Shown here in pieces: positions 53,018 through 62,867 of a stretch of 64,000 bases of DNA. The stretch's first letter is position 1, and each line of letters opens with the position of its first letter. Under the pieces are notes generated by a model. The model was not told the DNA's origin. It searched no databases and saw only the letters and a list, made by a program, of their open reading frames with translations. The DNA comes from Sneathiella limimaris. Its GTDB lineage: Bacteria; Pseudomonadota; Alphaproteobacteria; Sneathiellales; Sneathiellaceae. The position numbers and the translations under genes were made by a program. Where the stretch lies: the NCBI RefSeq assembly GCF_012932565.1, contig NZ_JABBYJ010000001.1, positions 558,001-622,000 of the forward strand. Direction: 5' to 3'.

Positions 53018-54370
53018 ATGACAATGGACAAAATGATTAGCGGACCGGTCACTTCATCAGCCTGCGGCCCGATTAAAGGGCGTGTCACCGTCCCCGGCGA
53101 CAAATCGATTTCCCATCGCTCCCTGATACTAGGGTCCTTGGCCATTGGCCAAACTCGGGTTTCAGGCCTTCTGGAAGGCGAGGACGTTCTGGCAACAGCT
53201 GAAGCCATGCGAAAGCTCGGTGCACAGGTTGAAAAACAAGATAGTGGCGACTGGATTGTCAACGGTGTGGGCGTTGGAAGCCTCAGCGAGCCGGACAGTG
53301 TGCTGGACATGGGGAATTCAGGAACTGCGGCCCGACTTTTGATGGGACTGGTAGCCAGTGCTCCATTTAACAGCTTTTTCTCTGGGGATGCATCTTTGCA
53401 CAAGCGTCCGATGAAGCGGGTGGCAACCCCTCTTACGCAGATGGGAGCGACCATCACAAGTCGCTCTGGCGATCGCTTTCCTTTATGCGTCACCGGTCGC
53501 GACCTGATGCCGATTACCTATGAATTACCTGTTGCCTCCGCCCAGGTGAAATCCTGTATTTTGCTCGCAGCCCTTGATACACCGGGCATTACAACGGTCA
53601 TTGAACCCAAACCAACCCGCGATCATACCGAAAACATGCTCCGTCATTTCGGTGCCGAAATATCTGTTGAAACTGCTGAAGATGGTGCTCGCACCATTTC
53701 CTACCAAGGGCAACAAGAGCTTACCGCGGCAGACATTATTGTCCCTGGTGATCCTTCTTCTGCGGCTTTCTTGGCAGTTGCTGCAGCGATTATCCCAGGG
53801 TCCCACATCGTGATTGAAAATGTGGGTGTAAACCCCCTTCGTGACGGCTTGTTTGAAACACTAGGGCAAATGGGTGCTGATCTAACGATCACTAACCTGC
53901 GGGAGCAGGGCGGCGAACAGGTTGGCGATATTGAGATCCATGGAGGCTTGCTCAAAGGAGTGACCGTTCCGCCGGAACGAGCCATATCCATGATTGACGA
54001 ATATCCAGTTCTCTTTGTCGCTGCGGCGTTCGCTCACGGGACAACAACCATGAGAGGCCTTGAGGAACTCCGCGTCAAAGAAAGTGACCGGATCGCTGTC
54101 ATGGCCGAAGGATTGAAGGCTTGCGGGGTAAAACTTGAAGAATTGGACGATGGTCTGATCATACACGGCCGTGCTGTCCCGCCCAAAGGCGGCGCCACTG
54201 TCGAAACCCACCTCGACCACCGGATCGCAATGTCATTCCTGGTCATGGGGATGGGATCTGAAGAGCCCATTACAGTCGATGATGGCTCTGTCATGGAAAC
54301 CAGTTTTCCAGGATTTTCGTCCCTGATGAACAGCATCGGTGCCAATATCCAACAAGGAAGATCTTCATGA
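53018..54370 (+). CDS. aroA: 3-phosphoshikimate 1-carboxyvinyltransferase (EPSP synthase)
   Basis: About 450 residues. GDKSISHRSLILGSLA (near 22), DMGNSGTAARLLMGL (near 95), GDASLHKRPMKRV (near 122), SAQVKSCILLAAL (near 172) and the end TxxDHRIAMSFLVMG. The SAQVK form is of the class II kind. It joins shikimate-3-phosphate and PEP for aromatic amino acids. No start has a clear ribosome-binding site; ATG 53018 is one of three close candidates. It overlaps cmk by four bases. Confidence 0.94.
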   Translation: MTMDKMISGPVTSSACGPIKGRVTVPGDKSISHRSLILGSLAIGQTRVSGLLEGEDVLATAEAMRKLGAQVEKQDSGDWIVNGVGVGSLSEPDSVLDMGNSGTAARLLMGLVASAPFNSFFSGDASLHKRPMKRVATPLTQMGATITSRSGDRFPLCVTGRDLMPITYELPVASAQVKSCILLAALDTPGITTVIEPKPTRDHTENMLRHFGAEISVETAEDGARTISYQGQQELTAADIIVPGDPSSAAFLAVAAAIIPGSHIVIENVGVNPLRDGLFETLGQMGADLTITNLREQGGEQVGDIEIHGGLLKGVTVPPERAISMIDEYPVLFVAAAFAHGTTTMRGLEELRVKESDRIAVMAEGLKACGVKLEELDDGLIIHGRAVPPKGGATVETHLDHRIAMSFLVMGMGSEEPITVDDGSVMETSFPGFSSLMNSIGANIQQGRSS

Positions 54371-54996
54371 TTATTGCTGTAGATGGTCCTGTAGCTGCTG
54401 GAAAAGGGACACTAGCTAGGCGAATCGCTGATATATATGGCCTAAAATACTTGGATACAGGGGCTCTTTACCGGGCTGTGGGATTATTACTGCTGAAAAG
54501 GGGAGAAGATCCCGCTAACGAACAAAAAGCCGTTCAGGCGGCAGCCGATGTTGGTGAAATTGATCTAACAGATCCAGCGCTTCGAAACGAGGAAACGGGC
54601 AATGCCGCCTCTAAAGTTGCTGCGATCCAGCCGGTCCGGGATGCTCTGCTTGAGTATCAGCGAAATGTAGCGAAAGCCAAGCCAGGAGCGGTTTTGGACG
54701 GCAGGGACATTGGCACAGTTGTGTGCCCGGACGCCCCCGTAAAGCTGTTCGTAACTGCCAGTGCAGAGGTTCGCGCCCAGCGGCGCTTTGAAGAGCTGAA
54801 GGCCAAAGGTCAGAACATCACTTATGAGGCCGTACTCAGTGATCTGAAAGAGCGGGATGAGCGGGATATGGGGCGAAAAAACGCTCCATTGACCCAAGCA
54901 GCAGACGCCCACTTGCTTGATACAACAAAATTGGATATAGAGGCGGCTCTCAAAGCAGCCTGCCAGATTATCGATGCATCTAAAGATGCTTCATAA
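54367..54996 (+). CDS. cmk: Cytidylate kinase
   Basis: 209 residues. IIAVDGPVAAGKGTLARRIA is the P-loop; YLDTGALYRAVGLLLL and LDGRDIGTVVCPDAPVKLFVTA are the CMP-binding signatures. It phosphorylates CMP and dCMP. aroA-cmk-rpsA order is conserved. Confidence 0.95.
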   Translation: MIIAVDGPVAAGKGTLARRIADIYGLKYLDTGALYRAVGLLLLKRGEDPANEQKAVQAAADVGEIDLTDPALRNEETGNAASKVAAIQPVRDALLEYQRNVAKAKPGAVLDGRDIGTVVCPDAPVKLFVTASAEVRAQRRFEELKAKGQNITYEAVLSDLKERDERDMGRKNAPLTQAADAHLLDTTKLDIEAALKAACQIIDASKDAS

Positions 54997-55148
54997 GACA
55001 GGCGGAATGAATAGAGAAGGTCCCGCCCACGCTGGGATCATTTGAATAGCGTTTTCCAAGCGTGACAGAAAAGACTGGAAAACAAGTGGCCATCGATCCG
55101 CCGGATACCGGTTTGGCCTGATATGGGATCATTTAAGGAATTCAAAAT

Positions 55149-56861
55149 ATGTCCAATACAAATACCGCCGAAGAAGGCATGCCAGCCATGGAAGATTTTG
55201 CAGCCATGCTGGAAGAGTCCTACGGGACTAGCGATAGCCTTGAAGGCACAGTTATCAAAGGTACTGTTGTAAGCGTTGAGAACGATCTCGCCATCATTGA
55301 TGTCGGATTGAAATCTGAAGGCCGCGTTCCTTTGAAAGAGTTTGCAGCCCCAGGACAGGATGCCGACCTTAAAGTTGGTGATACTGTTGAAGTGTTCCTG
55401 GAGCGGATTGAAAACTCTGCTGGTGAAGCTGTTCTGTCTCGTGACAAAGCTCGCCGTGAAGAAGCTTGGGAAAAACTCGAAGTTGCATTTGATGCGAACG
55501 AACGAGTTGATGGCATTATCTTCGGTCGCGTTAAAGGTGGCTTCACAGTTGACCTTTCCGGCGCTGTTGCCTTCCTGCCAGGCAGCCAGGTTGACGTTCG
55601 TCCGGTTCGTGACATTGCCCCACTGAAAGGTATTCCACAGCCATTCCAGATCCTGAAAATGGATCGTCGCCGCGGTAACATCGTTGTTTCGCGCCGCGCT
55701 GTTCTGGAAGAAAGCCGTGCGGAAGCTCGCGCTGAACTGATCGGAACACTGGAAGAAGGCCAGACACTTGAGGGTGTTGTTAAAAATATCACCGATTACG
55801 GTGCCTTCGTTGATCTGGGCGGCGTTGACGGCCTGCTGCATGTCACTGACATTGCATGGCGTCGTGTTAACCACCCATCCGAAGCTCTCACAATTGGTGA
55901 AACAGTGAAAGTTCAGGTTATCCGTCTGAACAAGGATACTCAGCGCATCAGCCTCGGCATGAAGCAGCTGCAGACAGATCCTTGGGAAAGCCTGGAAGCC
56001 AAATACCCACTGCACGCCAAATTCACTGGCCGTGTTACAAACATCACCGACTATGGTGCTTTTGTTGAGCTGGAACCAGGTGTTGAAGGTCTTGTCCACG
56101 TTTCCGAAATGAGCTGGACCAAGAAAAACGTACACCCAGGCAAAATCGTCTCTACTTCCCAGGAAGTTGAAGTTATGGTTCTGGAAGTGGATGAATCCCG
56201 TCGTCGGATCAGCCTTGGCCTGAAACAGTGCCTTGACAATCCTTGGGAAAAATTCGCTGAAACAACTCCGGTTGGCAGCACCATTAAAGGTGAAGTTAAA
56301 AACATCACTGAATTTGGTCTGTTCGTTGGCCTCGAAAACGACGTTGACGGCATGGTTCACATGTCTGATATCGATTGGAGCGAGCCAGGCGAAAAAGCCA
56401 TCCAGAACTACAACAAAGGTGACGAAGTTACAGCCAAGGTGCTGGACATTGACATCGAAAAAGAGCGTATCAGCCTTGGCATCAAACAGATGTCAGAAGA
56501 TCCGTTTGCTGGCGCCAATGAACTGAAAAAAGGTGCAGTTGTTACTTGTACTGTTACTGGAATTCAGGACGCTGGTGTTGATGTTGAAGTTGCCGAAGGT
56601 GTTGTTGGCTTCATCCGCAAGGGTGACCTGAGCCGTGATCGCGCTGAACAGCGTCCAGACCGCTTTGCGGTTGGTGACAAGCTGGATGCTAAGATCACCT
56701 CTATTGACAACAAAACCCGGAAAGTTTCACTCTCCATCAAAGCCAAAGAAGTTGCTGAAGAAAAAGAAGCCGTCGCACAATACGGTTCTTCTGATGCAGG
56801 TGCTTCCCTTGGTGACATCCTCGGTGCTGCTATGCGCAAAGCCGAAGGTTCAGACGAGTAA
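55149..56861 (+). CDS. rpsA: 30S ribosomal protein S1
   Basis: 570 residues with six S1 RNA-binding repeats, each near the pattern KGxVxxxxxxGAFVDLGxxGLLHxSD (for example ITDYGAFVDLGGVDGLLHVTD near 216 and ITEFGLFVGLENDVDGMVHMS near 387). It loads mRNA onto the 30S subunit. AAGGAATTC and a weak site precede the ATG. An antisense open frame of 440 codons opposite it (55038-56360) is an artefact of codon bias. Confidence 0.97.
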   Translation: MSNTNTAEEGMPAMEDFAAMLEESYGTSDSLEGTVIKGTVVSVENDLAIIDVGLKSEGRVPLKEFAAPGQDADLKVGDTVEVFLERIENSAGEAVLSRDKARREEAWEKLEVAFDANERVDGIIFGRVKGGFTVDLSGAVAFLPGSQVDVRPVRDIAPLKGIPQPFQILKMDRRRGNIVVSRRAVLEESRAEARAELIGTLEEGQTLEGVVKNITDYGAFVDLGGVDGLLHVTDIAWRRVNHPSEALTIGETVKVQVIRLNKDTQRISLGMKQLQTDPWESLEAKYPLHAKFTGRVTNITDYGAFVELEPGVEGLVHVSEMSWTKKNVHPGKIVSTSQEVEVMVLEVDESRRRISLGLKQCLDNPWEKFAETTPVGSTIKGEVKNITEFGLFVGLENDVDGMVHMSDIDWSEPGEKAIQNYNKGDEVTAKVLDIDIEKERISLGIKQMSEDPFAGANELKKGAVVTCTVTGIQDAGVDVEVAEGVVGFIRKGDLSRDRAEQRPDRFAVGDKLDAKITSIDNKTRKVSLSIKAKEVAEEKEAVAQYGSSDAGASLGDILGAAMRKAEGSDE

Positions 56862-56917
56862 ACTTTGGATACCATCGGCATTTAAGGAAATGATGGTCCA
56901 CCAGAAACGGAGACAAC

Positions 56918-57823
56918 ATGTCCATTGATACCGATGCGATATTAGACAGGCGCCGCTTGAAGCGGCGCCTGTTTTTTTGGCGAGCCTTCGCTGTTGTGGC
57001 AATTCTGACTGCCATCGGTGTCGGCGTTGCCCGCTTTGCCGGCTCGGAAAACGGGGAGCATGTTGCGCGTCTCGATGTCACCTCGGTTATCGTCGAGAAT
57101 GAGCGACGCCAACAGGTTATCCATGAAATTGCCCAGAACGATGACGCCAAAGCGCTTATTGTCTATATAAATAGCCCAGGTGGTTCCACCTACGGCAGCG
57201 AACGCCTGCTAAAAGCCTTGAAAAGGGTAGCTCAAAAAAAGCCTGTCATTACGGTTATTGGGACTGTTGGGGCATCCGGTGGATATATGACAGCCCTGGC
57301 AGGTGAACATATCTTTGCAGGCGAGAGCTCCATAACAGGGTCGATCGGGGTAATTGTTCAACTAACCGAAATGTCCGAGTTGATGGAAAAAATCGGAGTA
57401 AAAGCCGATGCGATCACCTCCGGAGAACTAAAAGGTGAGCCTTCGCCTTTTAAACCCCTCTCTGAAGCTGGACGAAGAAATTTGAAAGAAATGGTCCTGC
57501 AAACCCACGAATGGTTTGTGGATCTGGTTGCCGACAATCGTCCAATCTCAAGAGCGGAGGCTGCCGCAATTGCCGATGGTCGCGTACTGATTGGTAAAGC
57601 AGCCCTGCAGGCCGGTCTGATTGATGAGCTCGGGGGCCTCGAAGAAGCCAGAAGATGGCTGGAATCACAGAAGCAGATCCCAAGCTCTCTGCCGTTGATT
57701 GTTGCTGATTATAGTACGCCAAAAGGGCTGATACAGGAGCTTTTACAGGGAATATTGGGGAAAAGCGTTATATCAGAACGACTTACACTTGACGGGTTGA
57801 TTTCTCTTTGGCAACCTAATTAA
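56918..57823 (+). CDS. sppA: Signal peptide peptidase SppA
   Basis: 301 residues, the short (36K) form. One N-terminal membrane helix ([19 protein letters not shown], residues about 20-38), then the protease with Ser120 in [13 protein letters not shown] and Lys172 in [11 protein letters not shown], the Ser-Lys dyad. It digests cleaved signal peptides. The [13 protein letters not shown] start is conserved in the family, so ATG 56918 (ACGGAG before it) stands. Its codons 10-20 form an intrinsic terminator. Confidence 0.95.
   Translation: MSIDTDAILDRRRLKRRLFFWRAFAVVAILTAIGVGVARFAGSENGEHVARLDVTSVIVENERRQQVIHEIAQNDDAKALIVYINSPGGSTYGSERLLKALKRVAQKKPVITVIGTVGASGGYMTALAGEHIFAGESSITGSIGVIVQLTEMSELMEKIGVKADAITSGELKGEPSPFKPLSEAGRRNLKEMVLQTHEWFVDLVADNRPISRAEAAAIADGRVLIGKAALQAGLIDELGGLEEARRWLESQKQIPSSLPLIVADYSTPKGLIQELLQGILGKSVISERLTLDGLISLWQPN
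56946..56978 (+). terminator. Intrinsic terminator inside the 5' coding part of sppA
   Basis: Perfect 12-bp stem ACAGGCGCCGCT / AGCGGCGCCTGT with a three-base loop and seven T residues, 85 bases after the rpsA stop and 28 bases into sppA. Confidence 0.75.
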
Positions 57824-57887
57824 AGAAAATTTGACTAAACGTCGATTGACCGTAGCAGTCGGAGTTACACGTGGGGGACTTCTCAGA

Positions 57888-58169
57888 ATGATTAAGTCAG
57901 AGTTGATTGCTAAAATCGCAGAAAATAATCCAAATTTGTATTTGCGCGATGTTGAGCGAATAGTTGGTACTATTTTTGATACAATTTCGGATGCTCTGGC
58001 AAACGGTGAACGTGTGGAACTTCGCGGTTTTGGGGCCTTTTCAACAAAAGAACGGGCGTCTCGCGTTGGTCGGAACCCGCGGACAGGTGAACAGGTTTCT
58101 GTTGATCAGAAGCTCGTCCCATTCTTCAAATGTGGTAAAGAAATGCGGGAAAAGCTGAACGATAATTAA
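57888..58169 (+). CDS. ihfB: Integration host factor subunit beta
   Basis: 93 residues from ATG 57888. [13 protein letters not shown] and [27 protein letters not shown] are typical of IHF-beta (key GFGAFS, RxGRNPxTGE). With IHF-alpha it bends DNA, including at sigma-54 promoters. A longer frame starting at 57831 was rejected: extra residues do not match the family and GGGGGA precedes 57888. Confidence 0.95.
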   Translation: MIKSELIAKIAENNPNLYLRDVERIVGTIFDTISDALANGERVELRGFGAFSTKERASRVGRNPRTGEQVSVDQKLVPFFKCGKEMREKLNDN

Positions 58170-58208
58170 TCGTTCTATCCTGCTCGGCACCAGAAAACAG
58201 GAAAAAAA

Positions 58209-58583
58209 GTGAAACTTATTTCATGGATTTTTGTAGTCCTTTTGGGACTGGCAGTGATTATTCTCAGTATCGGGAATAGAGAATCAGTTACCTTTTCCCT
58301 GTTTCCTCTTCCTTATGTCATGGAAATTCCGCTTTTCATCCTGATTTTGGGAGGCGCTTTTCTAGGTGTTATACTGGGTGCCATTCGAACCTGGATTTCA
58401 GATGGTAAGGCCCGATCCGAAAATCGGGCCAATAAACAGGAAATCTTGCGCCTGAAAGGCGAAATTGCCCGACTTGAAAAAGAAAAAGCAGCCCAGAACA
58501 AAGCCGTTGGCCAAGATGCAAAGCATTTGCTTCAACTTACAAACTCCGAGAGCACCTCATCTAAGCAGAGCGCCGCTGGCTAA
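58209..58583 (+). CDS. lapA: LapA-domain (DUF1049) membrane protein
   Basis: 124 residues: two membrane helices (residues about 2-20 and 38-60), then a basic coiled-coil (ANKQEILRLKGEIARLEKEKAAQNK). LapA regulates lipopolysaccharide synthesis in E. coli. GTG start at 58209 behind AGGAAAA. Its end overlaps the convergent GST gene by 23 bases. Confidence 0.85.
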   Translation: MKLISWIFVVLLGLAVIILSIGNRESVTFSLFPLPYVMEIPLFILILGGAFLGVILGAIRTWISDGKARSENRANKQEILRLKGEIARLEKEKAAQNKAVGQDAKHLLQLTNSESTSSKQSAAG

Positions 58584-59340
58584 CATCAGCCTGATCAGGG
58601 GCGATAAATTTAGCTTCTGAACCACCAGCTCCTTCTTCCTTCGGCCACCAAATCGCTTTCAGGCGATCACAATAATCACAAAGATTGTCAAATTTTCGGA
58701 TTTCCTGCTGCAACTGGCCGGTTACAGGCTGATAGAGAATATTCGCCAGATGGCCGTAAACACTCGTATCCGTCAGCGTCGGCTCAGGCCCCAAAAAATA
58801 GGGTTTTGACCCGAGCTTAATAGAGAGTGCCTCCAGATCTGCTCGAGCTTTACCATAAATCTCCGACGGCTCATGTCGGCTGAGACCTTGCTTAAAGATC
58901 GACTGCAAAACCGATTTTTGAGCTTTCGATCTGATTAGCCCACGAATGGGCCAGGGTACGGATCTAAAAACTTCCGCCGAAAAAGCAGGCCAGACAGCTT
59001 CATCCTGCCATCGAGAATAGAGAATAACGAAGTAGAAATGCTCTTCCACCATCCGGCGAATCATTAATCCTTCCGCACGGGCATCAAGGTTCAGGTTTGC
59101 ATCCGGATCCTTACCCGTTCGCGCCGCAAGATACTGAATTATAAGTTCACTATCACCAATGACTTTGCCGTCAGTTGCAACGAATGGAAGTTTGCCCTTT
59201 GGACCAAGTTTTCGAAAACTCCATTCATTCCGATACGAAATTCCTGCTAGACGAAGCCAGCTCTCCAGTTTCAGGCCAAACGGACTAAACTGACTGGCAA
59301 AGATGGGTGGAAAATTATTGACCACAAGTTTTTCTGACAT
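58561..59340 (-). CDS. Glutathione S-transferase family protein
   Basis: 259 residues. N-terminal thioredoxin-like domain (FASQFSPFGLKLESWLRLAGISYRN, GPKGKLPFVATDGKVIGDSELIIQYL) and a longer C-terminal helical domain than usual (failed axon/metaxin-type GST, with WPIRGLIRSKAQ). Substrate unknown. Divergent from a WYL-domain regulator with a perfect palindrome between them. Confidence 0.9.
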   Translation of the reverse strand: MSEKLVVNNFPPIFASQFSPFGLKLESWLRLAGISYRNEWSFRKLGPKGKLPFVATDGKVIGDSELIIQYLAARTGKDPDANLNLDARAEGLMIRRMVEEHFYFVILYSRWQDEAVWPAFSAEVFRSVPWPIRGLIRSKAQKSVLQSIFKQGLSRHEPSEIYGKARADLEALSIKLGSKPYFLGPEPTLTDTSVYGHLANILYQPVTGQLQQEIRKFDNLCDYCDRLKAIWWPKEEGAGGSEAKFIAPDQADVSQRRSA

Positions 59341-59386
59341 CTCAATATCCTGTTATCACATTCGGAAAACCATTGATACCAGACCC

Positions 59387-59410
59387 CTACTGACAGCATA
59401 CTGTCAGTAG
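59387..59410. promoter_or_regulatory. Perfect 10-bp palindromic operator between GST and WYL regulator
   Basis: CTACTGACAG-cata-CTGTCAGTAG, 46 bases from the GST start and 37 bases before the regulator start. Its place between divergent genes marks it as the probable binding site of the regulator. Confidence 0.75.
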
Positions 59411-59447
59411 TCTACACTCATCTTCAAGAAATTTTCCGGATAAACCA

Positions 59448-60158
59448 ATGCGCCGGGCAGACCGTCTTTTTCAAATCATTCAAATTCTTAACCGTAAGGC
59501 TACAGCCCAAACCGCTGAGGAAATTGCCCTTGAATTGGAAGTCTCAGTGCGAACCGTCTACCGGGACATTCAGGACTTGATGAAGAACCATGTCCCAATT
59601 GTTGGGGAGCGCGGGACCGGTTATCTGATGCAGGACGGCTATCACCTACCGCCGTTGATGTTTACTGAAGAAGAAATTGACGCTGTCATGCTGGGGGTGG
59701 ACTGGGTAAGGGCGAACGGCGATCCTGAAATGCAGCGCGCCGCTGAAGACATTCTCGCCAAAATTGGTGCGGTCCTGCCAAAGAACCGGCAGGCCCTTAT
59801 CTCATCCTTACGAAACGTTGTTTATAAAGACCAAACCCAAGAGCCGATTAGTATTTCAATGCCCATGGTTCGAGATGCTATCCGCCGCCGCCTGAAAATT
59901 GATACCACTTATCATACGCTGGACGGACGGGTTACAAACCGGGTCTTAAGCCCGCTTCTAATTGTGTTTTTCCAGAATATTCAGCTGCTGGTAGCCTGGT
60001 GTGATTTACGCCAAGACATACGCCATTTTCGCCTTGACCGTTTTAAAAACCTATCGCTGACCAATACAGTTTTTACCGGTCAAAGATATGATCAACTGAA
60101 AGAACATCTTAAAGAACAGGATCGTCAGAAGGCAAAAATGAAGAAGAAAGCTCAATAA
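59448..60158 (+). CDS. YafY-type HTH/WYL-domain transcriptional regulator
   Basis: 236 residues. DeoR-like helix-turn-helix RADRLFQIIQILNRKATAQTAEEIALELEVSVRTVYRDIQDL at the N-terminus, then the WYL sensor (RLKIDTTYHTLDGRVTNRVLSPLLIVFFQN, LRQDIRHFRLDRFKNL). Probably represses the divergent GST and itself. Confidence 0.92.
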   Translation: MRRADRLFQIIQILNRKATAQTAEEIALELEVSVRTVYRDIQDLMKNHVPIVGERGTGYLMQDGYHLPPLMFTEEEIDAVMLGVDWVRANGDPEMQRAAEDILAKIGAVLPKNRQALISSLRNVVYKDQTQEPISISMPMVRDAIRRRLKIDTTYHTLDGRVTNRVLSPLLIVFFQNIQLLVAWCDLRQDIRHFRLDRFKNLSLTNTVFTGQRYDQLKEHLKEQDRQKAKMKKKAQ

Positions 60159-60271
60159 TTTTCTTATAAGTCAAAAAGTTGACATTTTATGCGCCTATCG
60201 CTTCACTTTCCGGTCAAAAAGGCTATTATCCACTGCTTTTCATTCAAATCGAGCTGGTTTAAAAGACTGCC

Positions 60272-60979
60272 ATGATCCGCAACATTCCAAAAAATCCAGT
60301 CCTTGCTGCAATTGACAAGGACAATCTTGATGAAGCTGACAGTATTGTCTCGGCAATCAAGGCCTCCGTGGGTGGGATCAAGCTGGGCAAGGAGTTTTTC
60401 ACCAGCTTTGGACCGCAAGGCATCCTAAAAATCGCGGGAACTGATACACCCCTGTTTCTGGACCTCAAATTTCATGACATCCCCAACACTGTTGCTGGTG
60501 CCGTCAGATCTGCATCAAAAGTCATTGCTCCCAATATGATGACCATTCATGCGAGCGGGGGACCTGCCATGATCCGGGCGGCCGCGGATGCAGCCGCTGA
60601 ATTTGACCACTCGCCCTGGATTTTGGCAGTTACCGTGCTTACGAGTATGGATGATGCCGACCTTGCAGCAACGGGAGTGAACTCAACAGCTTCCGACCAG
60701 GTGCTGCGCCTGGCGGACCTCGCCCAGAAAAATGGTGCGGACGGAGTGATCTGTAGCCCCCTGGAAATCAAGACGCTGAGGGCAGAGTTTGGCCCTGATT
60801 TCAAATTAGTTGTGCCAGGCATCCGTCCTGCGGGCAGCGACCATGGCGATCAAAAGCGGGTCAAGACACCGGCAGAAGCCCTGATGGATGGAGCCGATTA
60901 TCTCGTTATTGGCAGACCAATTAGCGCACTTGCCAACCCCGCTGCTTCCGTTACGGAAATTCTGGAAAGCCTTGGTTGA
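60272..60979 (+). CDS. pyrF: Orotidine 5'-phosphate decarboxylase
   Basis: 235 residues. FLDLKFHDIPNTVAGAVRSA is the signature (Asp-Lys-x-x-Asp catalytic set), with VPGIRPAGSDHGDQKRVKTP and DYLVIGRPI near the end. Last step of UMP synthesis. trpF follows after one base. Confidence 0.96.
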   Translation: MIRNIPKNPVLAAIDKDNLDEADSIVSAIKASVGGIKLGKEFFTSFGPQGILKIAGTDTPLFLDLKFHDIPNTVAGAVRSASKVIAPNMMTIHASGGPAMIRAAADAAAEFDHSPWILAVTVLTSMDDADLAATGVNSTASDQVLRLADLAQKNGADGVICSPLEIKTLRAEFGPDFKLVVPGIRPAGSDHGDQKRVKTPAEALMDGADYLVIGRPISALANPAASVTEILESLG

Positions 60980-60980
60980 T

Positions 60981-61643
60981 ATGGACACGGTAGCAGCAAA
61001 AATCTGTGGGCTAAATGATCCGGTTTCGCTCAAATCAGCGCTGGATGCAGGTGCTGAGTATATTGGGGTCGTCTTTTTTCCCCCAAGCCCTCGCTCTCTT
61101 ATGCCCGCTGAGGCAAAAGAACTCTTCGGCGACTACCGGGGATCAGCCAAACTGGTCGGATTATTTGTTGATCCAGATGATGAGCTGATCCGTAGCGCTT
61201 TAGAAGCAGTCCCTCTTGATATCCTGCAACTTCACGGTAACGAAACTCCGGAGCGGGTCCAGGAAATTCGGGTCAAGTTCGGCAAACCTGTGATGAAGGC
61301 CGTCAAAATTGCTACCCGGGATGATCTTTTACAGGCAAAAGCCTATGAAAGCGTATCAGACATGTTGCTGTTTGATGCAAAAGCACCTAAAAGCATGAAA
61401 GACGCTTTGCCTGGAGGAAACGGTCTAAGCTTTGACTGGACGATGCTTGCAGATCTGGACACAACGTGTCCTTGGATGCTCGCAGGGGGCTTGACTGCTG
61501 ACAATGTAACGGATGCTGTGCGGATTAGCAGGGCTAAAGCCGTGGATACGTCATCAGGCGTGGAAACTGAGCCCGGCAGAAAAGATCCGACAGAAGTGGT
61601 CCGCTTTCTAGAAGTGGTCCATGGCATAAATTTGGAAAGTTGA
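60981..61643 (+). CDS. trpF: Phosphoribosylanthranilate isomerase
   Basis: 220 residues. KICGLNDPVSLKSALDAGAEYIGVVFFPPSPRSL (key KICGL, PPSPR) then LLQLHGNETPERV and the end DTSSGVETEPGRKDPTEV. Third step after anthranilate in tryptophan synthesis. ATG 60981 directly after pyrF; a longer frame inside pyrF was rejected. Confidence 0.95.
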   Translation: MDTVAAKICGLNDPVSLKSALDAGAEYIGVVFFPPSPRSLMPAEAKELFGDYRGSAKLVGLFVDPDDELIRSALEAVPLDILQLHGNETPERVQEIRVKFGKPVMKAVKIATRDDLLQAKAYESVSDMLLFDAKAPKSMKDALPGGNGLSFDWTMLADLDTTCPWMLAGGLTADNVTDAVRISRAKAVDTSSGVETEPGRKDPTEVVRFLEVVHGINLES

Positions 61644-61655
61644 ACTGGGAAACCC

Positions 61656-62867
61656 ATGACGCAGTTGAATACATATCGGACCGGCCCTGACGATACAGGT
61701 CATTTCGGCATTTTTGGTGGGCAGTTTGTGGCTGAAACACTGATGCCCCTGATCCTGGAGCTAAACGACGCCTATGAGGCAGCGAAGAAAGATCCGTCCT
61801 TCGCTGAAAAATTGAATGGCCTTTTGAAGCATTACGTCGGGCGGGAAAGCCCTCTCTATTTTGCAGAACGACTGACGGAGCATTTTGGTGGAGCTAAGAT
61901 CTATCTGAAGCGGGAAGATCTTAATCACACAGGTGCGCACAAGATCAATAACTGTATGGGCCAGATCCTTTTGGCCATGCAGATGGGCAAAACCCGGATT
62001 ATTGCTGAAACAGGCGCTGGTCAGCATGGGGTGGCAACGGCCACAGTGGCTGCCCGTTTTGGCCTTCCCTGCACAATTTACATGGGTGAGACAGATATTG
62101 AGCGGCAAAAGCCCAACGTCTTCCGCATGAAACTCATGGGCGCTGAGGTTGTCCCGGTTGTCTCCGGCTCTCGCACCCTTAAAGATGCCATGAACGAAGC
62201 GCTTCGTGACTGGGTCACCAATGTGGAAGATACCTTCTACATCATCGGTACCGTCGCGGGACCTCACCCCTATCCGACACTTGTTCGGGACTTCCAGAAC
62301 GTGATTGGCGAAGAAGTCCGCCGTCAGATGATGGAAGCCGAAGGGCGTCTGCCTGACAGCCTTGTTGCTTGCATCGGCGGTGGCTCTAACGCGATGGGCT
62401 TATTCCACCCCTTCCTCGATGATGAGGACGTGGAAATCTATGGTGTTGAAGCTGCCGGATATGGTCTGGATACCGATAAACATGCCGCTTCTCTTAAAGG
62501 TGGTCGCCCTGGTGTTCTCCATGGCAACCGAACTTATTTGCTGCAAGATGATGACGGACAGATCATTGAAGCGCATTCCATTTCCGCCGGTCTTGATTAC
62601 CCCGGTATCGGTCCTGAACATGCTTGGCTAAATGATATTGGCCGGGTCAATTATGTCAGTGCAACCGATCAGGAAGCGCTGGATGCATTTCAGCTATGCT
62701 GTGAGCTCGAAGGTATTATTCCAGCGCTCGAATCCAGTCATGCGCTTGCCTACCTAAAACATTATGCTCCGGACCTGCCAAAAGATCATATCATTGTGGT
62801 CAACCTTTCTGGTCGAGGGGACAAGGATATTTTTACTGTTGCTGATGCCCTGGGAGTAGAGCTTTGA
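61656..62867 (+). CDS. trpB: Tryptophan synthase beta subunit
   Basis: 403 residues. PLP lysine in [22 protein letters not shown] (near 92), [18 protein letters not shown], and the phosphate loop [15 protein letters not shown]. It joins indole and serine. Overlaps trpA by four bases. Confidence 0.97.
   Translation: MTQLNTYRTGPDDTGHFGIFGGQFVAETLMPLILELNDAYEAAKKDPSFAEKLNGLLKHYVGRESPLYFAERLTEHFGGAKIYLKREDLNHTGAHKINNCMGQILLAMQMGKTRIIAETGAGQHGVATATVAARFGLPCTIYMGETDIERQKPNVFRMKLMGAEVVPVVSGSRTLKDAMNEALRDWVTNVEDTFYIIGTVAGPHPYPTLVRDFQNVIGEEVRRQMMEAEGRLPDSLVACIGGGSNAMGLFHPFLDDEDVEIYGVEAAGYGLDTDKHAASLKGGRPGVLHGNRTYLLQDDDGQIIEAHSISAGLDYPGIGPEHAWLNDIGRVNYVSATDQEALDAFQLCCELEGIIPALESSHALAYLKHYAPDLPKDHIIVVNLSGRGDKDIFTVADALGVEL

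Noticed and set aside
55038-56360. 440-codon open frame on the minus strand opposite rpsA
   Set aside because: It is fully antisense to a certain ribosomal protein gene, has no domain or ribosome-binding site, and such frames arise from strong codon bias in S1.
57831-57887. N-terminal extension of IhfB
   Set aside because: The extra 19 residues do not fit the family and a purine-rich ribosome-binding site precedes the inner ATG.
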